A stretch of 64,000 nucleotides of DNA from an uncultured Flavobacteriaceae bacterium (GTDB taxonomy: Bacteria; Bacteroidota; Bacteroidia; Flavobacteriales; Flavobacteriaceae), in the NCBI GenBank assembly GCA_947500575.1, contig CANMSI010000005.1, forward strand, positions 1-64,000. The letters are read 5' to 3'. Shown piece by piece: positions 54,623-64,000 of the stretch (position 1 is its first letter; every line of letters begins with the position of its first letter). Below the pieces are notes generated by a model. The model was not told the origin of the DNA, did no database searches, and saw nothing but the letters and a program-made list of their open reading frames with translations. The translations under genes and the position numbers were made by a program.

Positions 54623-56335
54623 ATGAGTAAATTTTATTATAACGAAGAGGAAGAATCTTATGATGCAATCGTAGTTGGAACTGGTATTAGTGGAGGATGG
54701 GCAGCTAAGGAATTGTGTGAAAATGGTCTTAAGACATTAGTGTTGGAACGTGGTAAAATGGTAACCCACATAAAAGACTACCCAACAGCCAATAAAGATC
54801 CATGGGATTTTCCAAATGCGGGGCAGCCTACTGCAGAAGATATTGCAAAACAAGAAAAGCAAAATAGAACGGGATATACTACCAATAAGGCAAGTGCTCA
54901 CTGGTTTGTGAACGATTTAGAGCATCCGTATAATGAAACCAAGCGTTTTGATTGGATGCGAGGGTACCATGTTGGGGGTCGTTCTCTGATGTGGGGACGC
55001 CATAGCTATCGTTGGAGCGATATTGATTTTAAGGCTAATTTAAATGATGGAACTGCTGTGGATTGGCCTGTTCGCTATAAAGATATTGCTCCTTGGTATG
55101 ATAAAGTAGAATCATATATTGGTGTTGCAGGAGAGAATCTTGGATTAGAGCAACTACCCGATGGGCAATTTGAACCCATGATGGAACTTAATTGCGTAGA
55201 GCAACACGTTCGGGAAAAAGTAGCAGAAAATTTTGATGGTCGGGTAATAACAGCTGGTCGTGTAGCACATATTAATAGTGATAAAGCCTTTGAAGGTCGA
55301 TCTCGTTGTAAGTTTAGAAATAGGTGTATCCGAGGATGTCCTTTTGGAGCGTATTTTAGCAGTAACTCTTCTACCTTACCTGCTGCAGAACGCACAGGAA
55401 ATATGACTTTAAGACCAGACTCTATAGTACATGAGGTAATATACGATCCAGATACAAAAAGAGCCACTGGCGTGCGCGTTATAGACCGTCTTACCAAAGA
55501 AAAGTATGAATTTAAAGCAAAAGTAATTTTCCTATGTGCTTCGGCAATAGCATCTACTTCTATTTTAATGCAATCCAAATCGGATCGTTTTCCAAACGGT
55601 TTAGGAAATGATTCTGATCAATTAGGACGGAATATAATGGATCACCATTTAGGCGTAGGGGCTTCTGGAAAATTTGATGGTTTTGATGACAAGTATTATA
55701 AAGGACGCAAACCTAATGGTATTTATGTGCCAAGATTTAGAAACTTAGGAGGTGCGTCTAATATGAAAGAATTTAAACGAGGTTATGGATATCAGGGAGG
55801 TGCTGGTAGAGGTAATTGGGATGAAACTATTGCAGAGCTATCTCATGGGAAATCACTGAAGGACGCCATTTTAAAACCAGGCGGGTGGACCTTTGGTATG
55901 GGTGGTTTTGGAGAAGTTCTCCCTTATGAAGACAACCGAATGACCCTGGATTATGATACGTTAGATGCTTGGGGCTTACCTACAGTAACCTTTGACGCAG
56001 AATTCAAAGAAAACGAATGGAATATGCGAAAGGATATGAAAGAACAGGCAGTAGACATGCTTACCAAAGCTGGTCTGCGAGATGTAGAACCCTTTGATAA
56101 TCCTGGAGCCTTAGGATTGGGTATTCATGAAATGGGTACAGCTCGTATGGGAAGAAACCCAAAAACTTCTGTACTTAATGGATACAATCAGGTTCATGCA
56201 GTACCCAACGTTTATGTAACAGATGGTGCCTTTATGACCTCTGCTGCATGTGTAAACCCATCACTAACATATATGGCATTTACCGCCAGAGCTGCAAACC
56301 ATGCAGCACAAGAACTCAAAAAAGGAAATATATAA
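54623..56335 (+). CDS. GMC-family FAD sugar dehydrogenase, paralogue 2
   Basis: 570 residues, closely similar along its length to the protein encoded at 47.0 kb: AIVVGTGISGGWAAKELCEN, RFDWMRGYHVGGRSLMWGRH, the Cys segment CKFRNRCIRGCPFG and YVTDGAFMTSAACVNPSLTY. It overlaps the next gene (subunit-3 family) by 1 bp, forming a two-subunit membrane-linked dehydrogenase. It probably produces 3-keto-glycosides for the DUF1080 hydrolases. Confidence 0.93.
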   Translation: MSKFYYNEEEESYDAIVVGTGISGGWAAKELCENGLKTLVLERGKMVTHIKDYPTANKDPWDFPNAGQPTAEDIAKQEKQNRTGYTTNKASAHWFVNDLEHPYNETKRFDWMRGYHVGGRSLMWGRHSYRWSDIDFKANLNDGTAVDWPVRYKDIAPWYDKVESYIGVAGENLGLEQLPDGQFEPMMELNCVEQHVREKVAENFDGRVITAGRVAHINSDKAFEGRSRCKFRNRCIRGCPFGAYFSSNSSTLPAAERTGNMTLRPDSIVHEVIYDPDTKRATGVRVIDRLTKEKYEFKAKVIFLCASAIASTSILMQSKSDRFPNGLGNDSDQLGRNIMDHHLGVGASGKFDGFDDKYYKGRKPNGIYVPRFRNLGGASNMKEFKRGYGYQGGAGRGNWDETIAELSHGKSLKDAILKPGGWTFGMGGFGEVLPYEDNRMTLDYDTLDAWGLPTVTFDAEFKENEWNMRKDMKEQAVDMLTKAGLRDVEPFDNPGALGLGIHEMGTARMGRNPKTSVLNGYNQVHAVPNVYVTDGAFMTSAACVNPSLTYMAFTARAANHAAQELKKGNI

Positions 56336-56982
56336 TGGATAGAAGAAAAGCACTTAAGAATATGGGGTTATCGTTGGGCTATGCCGTAGCTACACCCACC
56401 TTAATTAGCATTATGCAAAGCTGCCAAGATGAACCCGTCTTGGAATGGACACCAGATTTCTTTTCCAAAGAAGAAGGAACTGTTCTGACACATTTAGTGG
56501 ATATTATTCTTCCTAAAACAGATACTCCTTCAGCTTCAGAAGTACAGGTGAATGTTTTTATAGATAGGTTCATCAATGAAGTTGTAGAAAAAGAACAACA
56601 AGAATTCTCAAAAATGACCATGGGGAAATTTATTGAGAAAGCCTTAAAGGATTCTGGGAAAGAAAAAGCAACCGATTTAACCACCTCCGATTTAGAACCT
56701 GCACTGGCAGAGGCTTTAAAGGCAACTAAAGAACAGGAAGCACTGCATCAAGAAGCAATAGGAGCCTATATGGAAGCAATTGCTGAGGGCGCGGCAGGGC
56801 AACTCTCTGATGAGGTAGCGCGGTACTCTTTTGCTACAAGTCTAAGGGGTATGACTATCTGGGGGTATAAAACTTCGGAATATATTGGCAAAAAAGTATT
56901 AGCCTACGACCCAGTTCCCGGACAATACATTGCCTGTGGTGATGTAGAGGAGCTTACCCAGGGAAAAGCCTGGTCTTTATAA
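56335..56982 (+). CDS. Gluconate 2-dehydrogenase subunit 3 family protein
   Basis: 215 residues from the ATG that overlaps the GMC stop (TAATG). The start MDRRKALKNMG is twin-arginine-like, followed by a hydrophobic stretch and Cys (IMQSC). Subunit-3 features include FSKEEGTVLTHLVDIILPKT and FATSLRGMTIWGYKTSEYIG. It is needed for export or assembly of the GMC subunit, which lacks its own signal peptide, and so probably carries it through the Tat system. Confidence 0.92.
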   Translation: MDRRKALKNMGLSLGYAVATPTLISIMQSCQDEPVLEWTPDFFSKEEGTVLTHLVDIILPKTDTPSASEVQVNVFIDRFINEVVEKEQQEFSKMTMGKFIEKALKDSGKEKATDLTTSDLEPALAEALKATKEQEALHQEAIGAYMEAIAEGAAGQLSDEVARYSFATSLRGMTIWGYKTSEYIGKKVLAYDPVPGQYIACGDVEELTQGKAWSL

Positions 56983-56991
56983 CTAATTAAT

Positions 56992-57912
56992 TTGAAAAGA
57001 CGGAATTTTATACAAAAAACGACCCTCGCTAGTGGCGCTATAACACTAGGAGGGTCTTTTGCTTATGGCACTCGTATGCCTGCAACGCAGAAGCATTCTT
57101 TTAATCTTAAATATGCACCTCATTTAGGCATGTTTAAACATCATGCAGGTGAAAATCCACTGGACCAACTCCGTTTTATGGCAGATCAGGGGTTTACAGC
57201 TTTTGAAGATAACGAAATGCGAAATCGCGATGTGGCAATGCAAGATAAAATGGCAAAGGTTATGCAAGATCGGGGTCTGCAGATGGGAGTTTTTGTGGCG
57301 CATAAAATTTATTGGAAAGAAGCCAATTTAGCATCTGGCAATTTAGAGAAAAGAGCAGAATTTTTATCTTTTATACGCAATGCCGTAGAAGTTGCCAAGC
57401 GCGTAAATGCTAGATGGATGACAGTAGTTCCGGGCCATGTAGATCTTCGTTTGCCAATGGGATACCAGACAGCTAATGTTATTGAAACACTAAAACAGGC
57501 TTGCGCAATTTTGGAACCTCATAATTTGGTAATGGTTTTAGAGCCTTTAAATTTTAGAGATCATCCAGGCTTGTTTTTAACAGAATCGCCGCAAGCATAT
57601 GAAATATGTAAGGCAGTTAATTCACCTTCTTGTAAAATTCTCTTTGATATCTATCATCAACAAATACAGGAAGGAAATCTCATTCCCAATATAGATCATT
57701 GTTGGAATGAAATTGCCTATATACAGATAGGTGATAATCCAGGGAGGAAAGAACCCACTACCGGAGAAATCAACTATTCCAACGTTTTTAAACATCTTTA
57801 CACAAAAGGCTTCGATGGAATATTGGGAATGGAACATGGGAACTCAAAGCCCAACAAAGTTGGAGAACAAGCCGTTATAGAAGCCTATAAAAAAGTGGAT
57901 GCTTTTCTATAA
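56992..57912 (+). CDS. Hydroxypyruvate isomerase-like TIM-barrel protein with Tat signal
   Basis: 306 residues. The start codon is TTG (56992), which gives the twin-arginine signal MKRRNFIQKTTLASGAITLG; no ATG gives a better start. The barrel has VLEPLNFRDHPG, ILFDIYHQQIQEGNL, IAYIQIGDNPGRKEP and GILGMEHGNS, typical of the hydroxypyruvate isomerase/xylose isomerase-like group. It is 9 bp after the subunit-3 gene, so it is part of the GMC operon and acts in the periplasm. Confidence 0.9.
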   Translation: MKRRNFIQKTTLASGAITLGGSFAYGTRMPATQKHSFNLKYAPHLGMFKHHAGENPLDQLRFMADQGFTAFEDNEMRNRDVAMQDKMAKVMQDRGLQMGVFVAHKIYWKEANLASGNLEKRAEFLSFIRNAVEVAKRVNARWMTVVPGHVDLRLPMGYQTANVIETLKQACAILEPHNLVMVLEPLNFRDHPGLFLTESPQAYEICKAVNSPSCKILFDIYHQQIQEGNLIPNIDHCWNEIAYIQIGDNPGRKEPTTGEINYSNVFKHLYTKGFDGILGMEHGNSKPNKVGEQAVIEAYKKVDAFL

Positions 57913-58013
57913 TTGAAAACAAATATCCATTACTAGGCTAAAAAAATAAGCGCACTTCTAAATATTTTATATAATAAATGTAAGATTTTTACTACATTTA
58001 CGTTATACGAAGT

Positions 58014-58220
58014 ATGAGTCCAGATCTATACCTACTTTTGGCGTATTGCATTTTATTGTTATTCTCTAAAATATCGTACACTTTTTATTTACACCAGCAA
58101 AAAAATAAAATTCGTCCTAAAAGAAAAATATTGACATTTAACACTCTGTCTAAATACTTAATAAGTATGTTCAAAATTCGTAAAAAACCAGTACAAACTA
58201 AGACTTTGGCAAAGTTATAA
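58014..58220 (+). CDS. Small membrane protein 1 of a tiny-ORF cluster
   Basis: 68 residues. One membrane helix at the N-terminus (LYLLLAYCILLLFSKISYTF), then a strongly basic tail (KNKIRPKRKILTF, FKIRKKPVQTK). A TTTACG motif lies 12-17 bp upstream of the start (57997-58002), as it does before the next two small ORFs. No family is recognised. Confidence 0.5.
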   Translation: MSPDLYLLLAYCILLLFSKISYTFYLHQQKNKIRPKRKILTFNTLSKYLISMFKIRKKPVQTKTLAKL

Positions 58221-58277
58221 CACTCTTTAACAGTTTATTAGGGAAGGTTTACGGCAAGAATTACGTCTAATAGTATA

Positions 58278-58340
58278 TGATGAGTGATTACTTATTTATT
58301 CTAGTATTATACTGTTTGTTGTTCTTTGCAGGAAGAATAG
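58278..58340 (+). pseudogene. Small membrane ORF 2, apparently frameshifted
   Basis: Reads MMSDYLFILVLYCL, then goes out of frame and stops at 58340. The +2 frame continues as FFAGRIAYQQYFKK to a stop at 58364-58366. Joined, these would make a single-helix protein of about 28 residues like the ORF at 58504. TTTACG occurs upstream at 58248-58253. Confidence 0.3.
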
Positions 58341-58503
58341 CATACCAGCAGTATTTTAAAAAGTAATTCCCTCTTTTTTGAATCTTGAATTTTTCTAAGT
58401 GTCTGAATTTTAACACTTTTTAAGTTATTTTGTAAAGTTTACGTAATCTTTTTGTAAGCTTTGTGCGTATATATTAAGTAATAATATCAAAAGGGGCATT
58501 GAT

Positions 58504-58590
58504 ATGGATGATTATGTAATTCTATTAGTAGTATATGCAGTTGTAATGATACTTTCTTACAGCTTCTTTAGACCTACTCTTAAAAAGTAG
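58504..58590 (+). CDS. Small membrane protein 3 of a tiny-ORF cluster
   Basis: 28 residues, MDDYVILLVVYAVVMILSYS then FFRPTLKK: an acidic start, one membrane helix and a basic end, the same layout as ORFs 1 and 2. Upstream, GTAA recurs at 58432, 58443 and 58454, exactly 11 bp apart, and TTTACG lies at 58438. No family known to me. Confidence 0.4.
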   Translation: MDDYVILLVVYAVVMILSYSFFRPTLKK

Positions 58591-58684
58591 CGGCTTAGGT
58601 CGTTTTCTTTTTCTTCTTTCTCCGATTTAGGGGCGGAAACCCTAGCCCTATACTTTAAGAAAAGTTATCCGATTTTATAAAAGA

Positions 58685-58731
58685 AAAACCTCCCAAAAAC
58701 ATTCCATTAAAATGTTTTACAAGGAGGTCTT
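58685..58731. terminator. Double hairpin terminator after nrdA
   Basis: AACCTCC pairs with GGAGGT around an inner AAAACATT/AATGTTTT stem. It lies just beyond the nrdA stop on the minus strand. Confidence 0.55.
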
Positions 58732-58756
58732 AATATTTTGGAAGGTATTTAATAAC

Positions 58757-61240
58757 CTAAGAACCGCACATTAAACAGTCGTCATCTGCCTGTCCTTCCT
58801 TGGCTTTTGCAATTAAATCCTTCATCTCCTGTGCACTCATAGGTGTTACATCTGCGTCAGTTGCCGATGAATTTACAGGTGTAGTTTCTACTTGTATTGC
58901 TGTAGCAGTAGCCGGTGTAGCTGCAGTTACTTCTGCTTCCGCTGCAATACTTACAGGTACTTCTTTCTTTTTAGTATTGTCTAAAGTAAACTTAATAGCA
59001 TCTACTGCTGCCTTGGTACGTAAATAATACATCCCAGTTTTTAAGCCACTCTTCCATGCATAAAAATGCATAGAGGTGAGTTTGGAATAATTAGCATTCT
59101 CCATAAATAAGTTTAGCGATTGACTCTGATCTATAAAGTATCCGCGATGTCTACTCATATCAATGATGTCTTTCATGCTTAATTCCCAAACAGTTTGATA
59201 CAGATCCTTAATGTCTTGAGGAATGATGTCTATATGCTGTATAGACCCATTAGCCCGCATCAATTCTTGCTTTAAACTCTCGTTCCATAAACCTAATTTT
59301 ACGAGGTCCTCTAACAAGTGTTTGTTTACTACAATAAACTCTCCCGATAATACACGCCGTGTGTATATATTAGAAGTATAAGGTTCAAAACACTCATTAT
59401 TTCCTAAAATCTGAGAGGTAGATGCCGTAGGCATTGGCGCTACTAACAAGGAATTACGCACCCCACTTTTCTTAACTTCTTTTCGCAATTTACCCCAATC
59501 CCAGCGTCCGGAAAGTTCTTCATCCTTTATACCCCATAAATTGTGCTGAAACTCTCCTTGAGAAATAGGTGAGCCTTCATAACTAGAATACGCTCCTTCT
59601 TCTTTTGCCGCCTCCATGGAAGCGGTAACAGCTGCAAAATAAAGTGTTTCAAAAATCTCCTGATTCAGTTTTTTTGCTTCATCACTTGTAAAAGGTAATC
59701 GCAACATTATAAACGCATCTGCTAATCCTTGCACTCCTAAACCAATAGGTCTGTGACGCATATTGGAATTTTCCGCTTCCTTAACCGGATAGTAGTTTCT
59801 GTCTATTACACGGTTTAAGTTCTTAGTTACCCGTTTGGTTACACGAAAAAGTTCTTTATGGTCAAAGGCTCCATTTTTAACGAACATAGGTAGTGCAATA
59901 GAAGCCAAGTTACATACAGCCACCTCATCTGGGGAAGTATACTCCATAATTTCCGTGCATAAGTTCGAAGAGCGTATAGTTCCTAAGTTCTTCTGATTGC
60001 TCTTTCTATTTGCAGCATCTTTGTAGAGCATATATGGCGTTCCTGTCTCTATTTGAGATTCCAATATTTTCTCCCATAGCTCACGAGCCTTCACCGTTTT
60101 TCTACCTTTTCCTTGTGATTCGTACTTTAAGTACAATTCTTCAAATTCCTCGCTGTGATGCGTAAAAAGCCCTGGACATTCATTAGGACACATAAGCGTC
60201 CATTCCTCATTGGCTTCTACTCTTTTCATAAATAAATCCGAAATCCACATCGCATAGAAAAGATCACGTGCACGCATTTCCTCTTTTCCATGATTCTTTT
60301 TTAAATCTAGAAATTCAAAAATATCAGCATGCCATGGCTCCATATAGATGGCAAAACTTCCTTTGCGCTTACCTCCACCTTGATCTACATACCGAGCGGT
60401 ATCATTAAAAACTTGCAGCATGGGTACAATTCCATTAGAAGTACCATTTGTGCCTGCAATATAAGACCCAGTAGCTCTTACATTATGAATAGATAGACCT
60501 ATACCTCCTGCAGATTGCGAAATCTTAGCAGTTTGCTTTAAGGTATCATATATACCGTCAATACTGTCATCCTTCATTGCTAATAAAAAGCAAGAAGACA
60601 TTTGAGGTTTTGGCGTACCAGAATTGAATAAGGTAGGTGTTGCATGAGTAAAATATTTTTTAGACATCAACTCATAGGTCTCTATTGCAGCATCTAAATC
60701 TTCCAAATGGATTCCTATAGATACTCTCATTAACATATGCTGGGGACGTTCTGCTATTTTCCCATTCAACTTTAAAAGATACGAACGCTCTAAAGTTTTA
60801 AAACCAAAATAATCGTAGCCAAAATCTCGGTTGTAAATAATAGTCGAATCTAACTTCTCTGCGTTATCTGAAATTACCTTAAATACTTCATCTGATAATA
60901 AAGGTGCTTTTTTTCCTGTTCTTGGATTTACATACTCATATAAATCCTTCATGGTATCCGAGAACGATTTTTTGGTATTCTTATGTAGATTAGATACAGA
61001 AATACGAGCAGCTAGTTTTGCATAATCAGGGTGCGTTGTAGTCATTGTTGCCGCAATTTCTGCCGCTAAATTATCCAGTTCCGAAGTGGTTACCCCATCA
61101 TATAGGCCTTCGATAACACGCATTGCAACTTTTAAAGGATCTACCAGTCCGTTTAGACCGTAGCATAATTTTCTAACTCTGGCCGTGATCTTGTCAAACA
61201 TGATCAACTCTTTTCTTCCGTCTCTTTTTACTACATACAT
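58757..61240 (-). CDS. nrdA: Class Ia ribonucleoside-diphosphate reductase, alpha subunit
   Basis: 827 residues. An N-terminal ATP-cone ([16 protein letters not shown], about 1-90) gives allosteric control. Active-site cysteines are in [21 protein letters not shown] and [12 protein letters not shown]. The tail ends DDCLMCGS, the redox-active Cys pair. A segment rich in Ala/Thr (about 765-800; [20 protein letters not shown]) links the core to that tail. It makes dNDPs from NDPs with NrdB, encoded 130 bp upstream on the same strand. Confidence 0.97.
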   Translation of the reverse strand: MYVVKRDGRKELIMFDKITARVRKLCYGLNGLVDPLKVAMRVIEGLYDGVTTSELDNLAAEIAATMTTTHPDYAKLAARISVSNLHKNTKKSFSDTMKDLYEYVNPRTGKKAPLLSDEVFKVISDNAEKLDSTIIYNRDFGYDYFGFKTLERSYLLKLNGKIAERPQHMLMRVSIGIHLEDLDAAIETYELMSKKYFTHATPTLFNSGTPKPQMSSCFLLAMKDDSIDGIYDTLKQTAKISQSAGGIGLSIHNVRATGSYIAGTNGTSNGIVPMLQVFNDTARYVDQGGGKRKGSFAIYMEPWHADIFEFLDLKKNHGKEEMRARDLFYAMWISDLFMKRVEANEEWTLMCPNECPGLFTHHSEEFEELYLKYESQGKGRKTVKARELWEKILESQIETGTPYMLYKDAANRKSNQKNLGTIRSSNLCTEIMEYTSPDEVAVCNLASIALPMFVKNGAFDHKELFRVTKRVTKNLNRVIDRNYYPVKEAENSNMRHRPIGLGVQGLADAFIMLRLPFTSDEAKKLNQEIFETLYFAAVTASMEAAKEEGAYSSYEGSPISQGEFQHNLWGIKDEELSGRWDWGKLRKEVKKSGVRNSLLVAPMPTASTSQILGNNECFEPYTSNIYTRRVLSGEFIVVNKHLLEDLVKLGLWNESLKQELMRANGSIQHIDIIPQDIKDLYQTVWELSMKDIIDMSRHRGYFIDQSQSLNLFMENANYSKLTSMHFYAWKSGLKTGMYYLRTKAAVDAIKFTLDNTKKKEVPVSIAAEAEVTAATPATATAIQVETTPVNSSATDADVTPMSAQEMKDLIAKAKEGQADDDCLMCGS

Positions 61241-61370
61241 TGGCTACATTTATTTTTTAGTGATACGTTGGTTAGTGCATCTCATAAGTGTGTATCCACT
61301 TATAAGATTTAAAAATGATTTGTGAGATGTAAAGACCGATGTGTTCTAAAACAATCGGTTTGAATATTAT

Positions 61371-62357
61371 TTAGAAGTCAGCGTCAAAACTAATTTTTTG
61401 AGCATCCTCATCTTTATCTTTATTAAGTACACCTGCTTTCTGATATTCAGATACTCTCTTTTCAAAGAAATTAGTTTTTCCTTGAAGCGAAATCATATCC
61501 ATAAAATCAAACGGATTCGTTGCATTGTACTCTTTTTCGCAACCTAGTTCCACCAATAGACGGTCGGTTACAAATTCTAAATATTTCGTCATTAATTTGG
61601 CATTCATACCAATAAGACTTGCTGGAAGAGATTCCGTAATAAACTCGCGTTCTATATTCAAAGCATCTACCAATATTTCTCGAATACGTTCTTTTGGAAC
61701 TGGGTTTATTAAATGATTATTATGCAAGTGAACTGCATAGTCGCAATGCATTCCTTCATCTCTCGAAATTAATTCATTAGAGAAGGTAAGTCCAGGCATA
61801 AGACCTCTTTTCTTTAACCAAAAGATAGAACAGAATGCTCCAGAAAAGAAAATACCTTCTACTGCTGCAAAAGCAATTAAACGTTCTGCGAAACTTGGAG
61901 AATCAATCCATTTCAAAGCCCAATCTGCCTTTTTCTTAATCGCAGGAAAGTTCTCAATAGCCTTAAAAAGTATATTCTTTTCTTTTTCGTCTTTTACATA
62001 GGTGTCAATTAATAAGGAATACGTTTCAGAATGAATATTCTCCATCATGATCTGAAATCCATAAAAGAACTTGGCTTCTGCATATTGTACTTCACTCACA
62101 AAATTCTCCGCTAAATTCTCATTAACAATTCCATCAGAGGCAGCAAAAAAAGCTAAGATGTGCTTAATAAAATAGCGTTCATCTTCATTCAATTTATTAT
62201 TCCAATCTGTCAGGTCTTCGTGTAAATCTATTTCTTCTGCAGTCCAGAAACAGGCCTCACATTTTTTATACCATTCCCATAGATCATCGTGTTTGATGGG
62301 GAATATTACGAATCGATCTTCATTTTCGGCAAGGATGGGCTCTACGGCTGCTGACAT
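61371..62357 (-). CDS. nrdB: Class Ia ribonucleoside-diphosphate reductase, beta subunit
   Basis: 328 residues of the ferritin-like R2 family. Metal-ligand and radical segments include [17 protein letters not shown] and [36 protein letters not shown] is the helix E region. It holds the di-metal tyrosyl radical for NrdA. I see no clear NrdR box in the upstream 160 bp. Confidence 0.97.
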   Translation of the reverse strand: MSAAVEPILAENEDRFVIFPIKHDDLWEWYKKCEACFWTAEEIDLHEDLTDWNNKLNEDERYFIKHILAFFAASDGIVNENLAENFVSEVQYAEAKFFYGFQIMMENIHSETYSLLIDTYVKDEKEKNILFKAIENFPAIKKKADWALKWIDSPSFAERLIAFAAVEGIFFSGAFCSIFWLKKRGLMPGLTFSNELISRDEGMHCDYAVHLHNNHLINPVPKERIREILVDALNIEREFITESLPASLIGMNAKLMTKYLEFVTDRLLVELGCEKEYNATNPFDFMDMISLQGKTNFFEKRVSEYQKAGVLNKDKDEDAQKISFDADF

Positions 62358-63370
62358 ATTTTAAACTTTTAGTATTTCTGAATGGATGAAAATTACCCTC
62401 TGGTTGAGACTCACAAAGATGGAAAAATGTCATCAAAGTTTTGGGTCTGTTTTATCTTTTCAATCACAAAGTTTTTAACACAAGATGTTGAAATCTAGGT
62501 TCGCAAGTGATGTTTACTGCCTTTAACCCAATAAAGAATTTTACATAAAATTTACATTGATGTTGAACAGAAAAAAATAAACCAAAAAGTATATAAAAAT
62601 TTATGGTATCATTGGAAAAATTAAAATACTATTGAACCCCTATAAACGCTGTCTACTAAGAAGCTGCCTTAGGTAAAATCGTACAATACTGCGTATTTTC
62701 TTCAATTCTAACTAGAACAGAATAAACTGCTTTTCAGTTATAAAATACTTGTAATTCTGCTCCTATACTACGGAGATGATATTTTGGAAAAGGGAGGGAT
62801 AACACAAAAGTGAATTTTTACAAAGAGTACAACCACCTAATATATAATTCAATTTGAAAAGAGGTGAACAAATAGAAGAAATGGTTTGTTCTTCGTTTCA
62901 TGAAAAAGAAAATACCAAAATTGTACGGCCCGCCTAATGGGTCAAAATGTAATATCACTACAATTGGATGCTGATTTAGGTAGTTCCCCCGAAACCTAAA
63001 AATCGAGCAGGTCGACCAAAACCAACAAGTTGGCAAGGTTGTCCAATTCGGTGTAATTCCACTAGTCAGGACTAAATTGTGCTCTTATCTATAACACGTC
63101 ATCCATATGGACCGTACTTTTACTTTGGTAATCTATTTACTAAATCCTATAAAATAGGATCAATATCTTTAACTAATTACTTAGAAACCACCTATTACGG
63201 TAGTTACAGTAATTATTTTCGGGGGAAGTGACAGTAAAAATAAGCATTTTTCCCACAAAAAACTCGTTCTTAACTTTAATTTAAAGTGTTCATTCTAAAT
63301 AAATAGCGTCAAAATTTATGAATTCTCACAAAAAGTCTTTATTCTACGTATATAGATTTATAACTACAAT
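62358..63370. other. 1-kb intergenic region without a convincing gene
   Basis: No ORF with family character. It contains an 11-bp inverted repeat TTCCCCCGAAA (62984-62994) / TTTCGGGGGAA (63217-63227), and a 24-codon ORF at 62900-62974 (MKKKIPKLYGPPNGSKCNIT, then TIGC) with no supporting signal. It could hold the decayed end of an insertion element or a long leader of nrdB. Confidence 0.4.
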
Positions 63371-63946
63371 TTAATGCGAAATATTATCTACAAGCATTTG
63401 ATCTTCCTTTATAGCCCTAAAATCTCCCTTTAGGTGAATCTTTTTCGCTTCTGCATTTTTAAAAATTACGGAGATACTTCCTATTACAGATCTGTCACTT
63501 ACTGCTTTTATTTGAATTATTCCTTCATCAGCAAAAAAGGGTAATTCTCCCAACAATCTTATATCTGCAAATCCGAAAACTCCGTTAAAATTATGCCCAA
63601 AGCCTTCGATATCTTTCGTTATTTTGTGAGCTCCTTTTGAAATTATCTGTGTACTATTCTCCTTACTTATAAAAAAGCCTAATGTATGACCAGATTCATC
63701 TTCGATGGAACTCTTAAGATCTAGTTTTAAAGTTGCATATGGTATTTCCTTAGCAGATGTTTCTACAGAGGCATTAAAAGTAGCCTGCCCTTGAAATTTC
63801 GTTGTATAATCTCCAGTAACGAACAATTCATAACTCCCATTAGCAGCAACTATAGGTATCTGTTCCTGATGAGCTCCAGAAGTAAGCAGCATACAGACAC
63901 CGCCTAAAAAAATACTTTTTAACGTTTTTACATGAATGAATGACAT
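63371..63946 (-). CDS. Secreted protein of unknown function
   Basis: 191 residues with a hydrophobic N-terminal segment (SIFLGGVCMLLTSGAHQ) that is probably a signal peptide. The mature part is a run of beta strands (GSYELFVTGDYTTKFQGQAT, GIIQIKAVSDRSVIGSISVI). No catalytic motif or known family. It stands alone at the window edge. Confidence 0.7.
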   Translation of the reverse strand: MSFIHVKTLKSIFLGGVCMLLTSGAHQEQIPIVAANGSYELFVTGDYTTKFQGQATFNASVETSAKEIPYATLKLDLKSSIEDESGHTLGFFISKENSTQIISKGAHKITKDIEGFGHNFNGVFGFADIRLLGELPFFADEGIIQIKAVSDRSVIGSISVIFKNAEAKKIHLKGDFRAIKEDQMLVDNISH

Positions 63947-64000
63947 TTTACCTTGATTTAGATACCATTATTACTCTTGTTCCTCTATCCTTAAATCATT

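Noticed and set aside
62900..62974. 24-codon ORF resembling a peptide precursor
   Set aside because: No modification enzyme, transporter or promoter is nearby; length alone is not evidence.
1..64000. CRISPR arrays, rRNA and tRNA genes
   Set aside because: No regularly spaced direct repeats with unique spacers and no recognisable rRNA or tRNA sequences were seen by eye. A tRNA scan could not be run.

Overview
The window looks like part of a chromosome of a Flavobacteriaceae (Bacteroidota) bacterium, probably marine. The DNA is AT-rich. It carries a SusC/SusD pair, TonB-dependent receptors with CarboxypepD_reg-like N-termini, DUF3078 and SdpI-family proteins and many Cys-lipoproteins. Several promoters show the Bacteroidota signature (TTTG at -33, TAnnTTTG at -7). 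I see no rRNA, tRNA or CRISPR array.

1-12.3 kb is an accessory region. Three Rhs C-terminal tips lie in a row on the + strand, each followed by a small immunity candidate. The first two tips share 77 identical bases (1-77 and 7851-7927), and tips two and three have no 5' end. Between tips one and two is a recombinase module: a divergent XRE repressor, an AAA+ ATPase, a canonical tyrosine recombinase, a second one that has lost its first catalytic arginine, and an ORF6N protein. A non-coding, inverted-repeat-rich stretch of 1.3 kb follows. A ParD/ParE-like pair lies between tips two and three.

12.3-26.1 kb is mostly core genome: a SusCD pair, aspS, a CLC-type anion transporter, a cold-shock protein, tadA, dxs, a DUF3078 protein and dgt.

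26.1-35.5 kb is a phosphate-acquisition locus: a TonB receptor with a beta-helix lipoprotein, a stand-alone CarboxypepD_reg-like protein, an OprO/OprP-type porin and a PiT transporter with a PhoU-like tail. Four promoters here carry tandem 11-bp TAAC-type repeats, each set exactly 18 nt upstream of the TTTG of a -7 element. This looks like a shared Pho-box regulon and is the most striking regulatory signal in the window.

35.5-43.9 kb holds a chromate transporter, secreted proteins (a DUF6503-like protein, a CAP-domain lipoprotein and a large zinc metalloprotease) and the housekeeping genes nadD, gmk and yicC. 43.9-57.9 kb is a sugar-oxidation locus: two GMC dehydrogenases (one with a gluconate-2-dehydrogenase-subunit-3 partner), two DUF1080 (3-keto-disaccharide hydrolase) lipoproteins, three TIM-barrel isomerase/epimerases, a Gfo/Idh/MocA oxidoreductase and two MFS transporters. 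Together they would oxidise glycosides to keto-glycosides, cleave them, process the keto sugar and import the products. 58.0-58.6 kb contains a cluster of tiny membrane ORFs. nrdA and nrdB follow, then about 1 kb of non-coding DNA and a secreted protein of unknown function.
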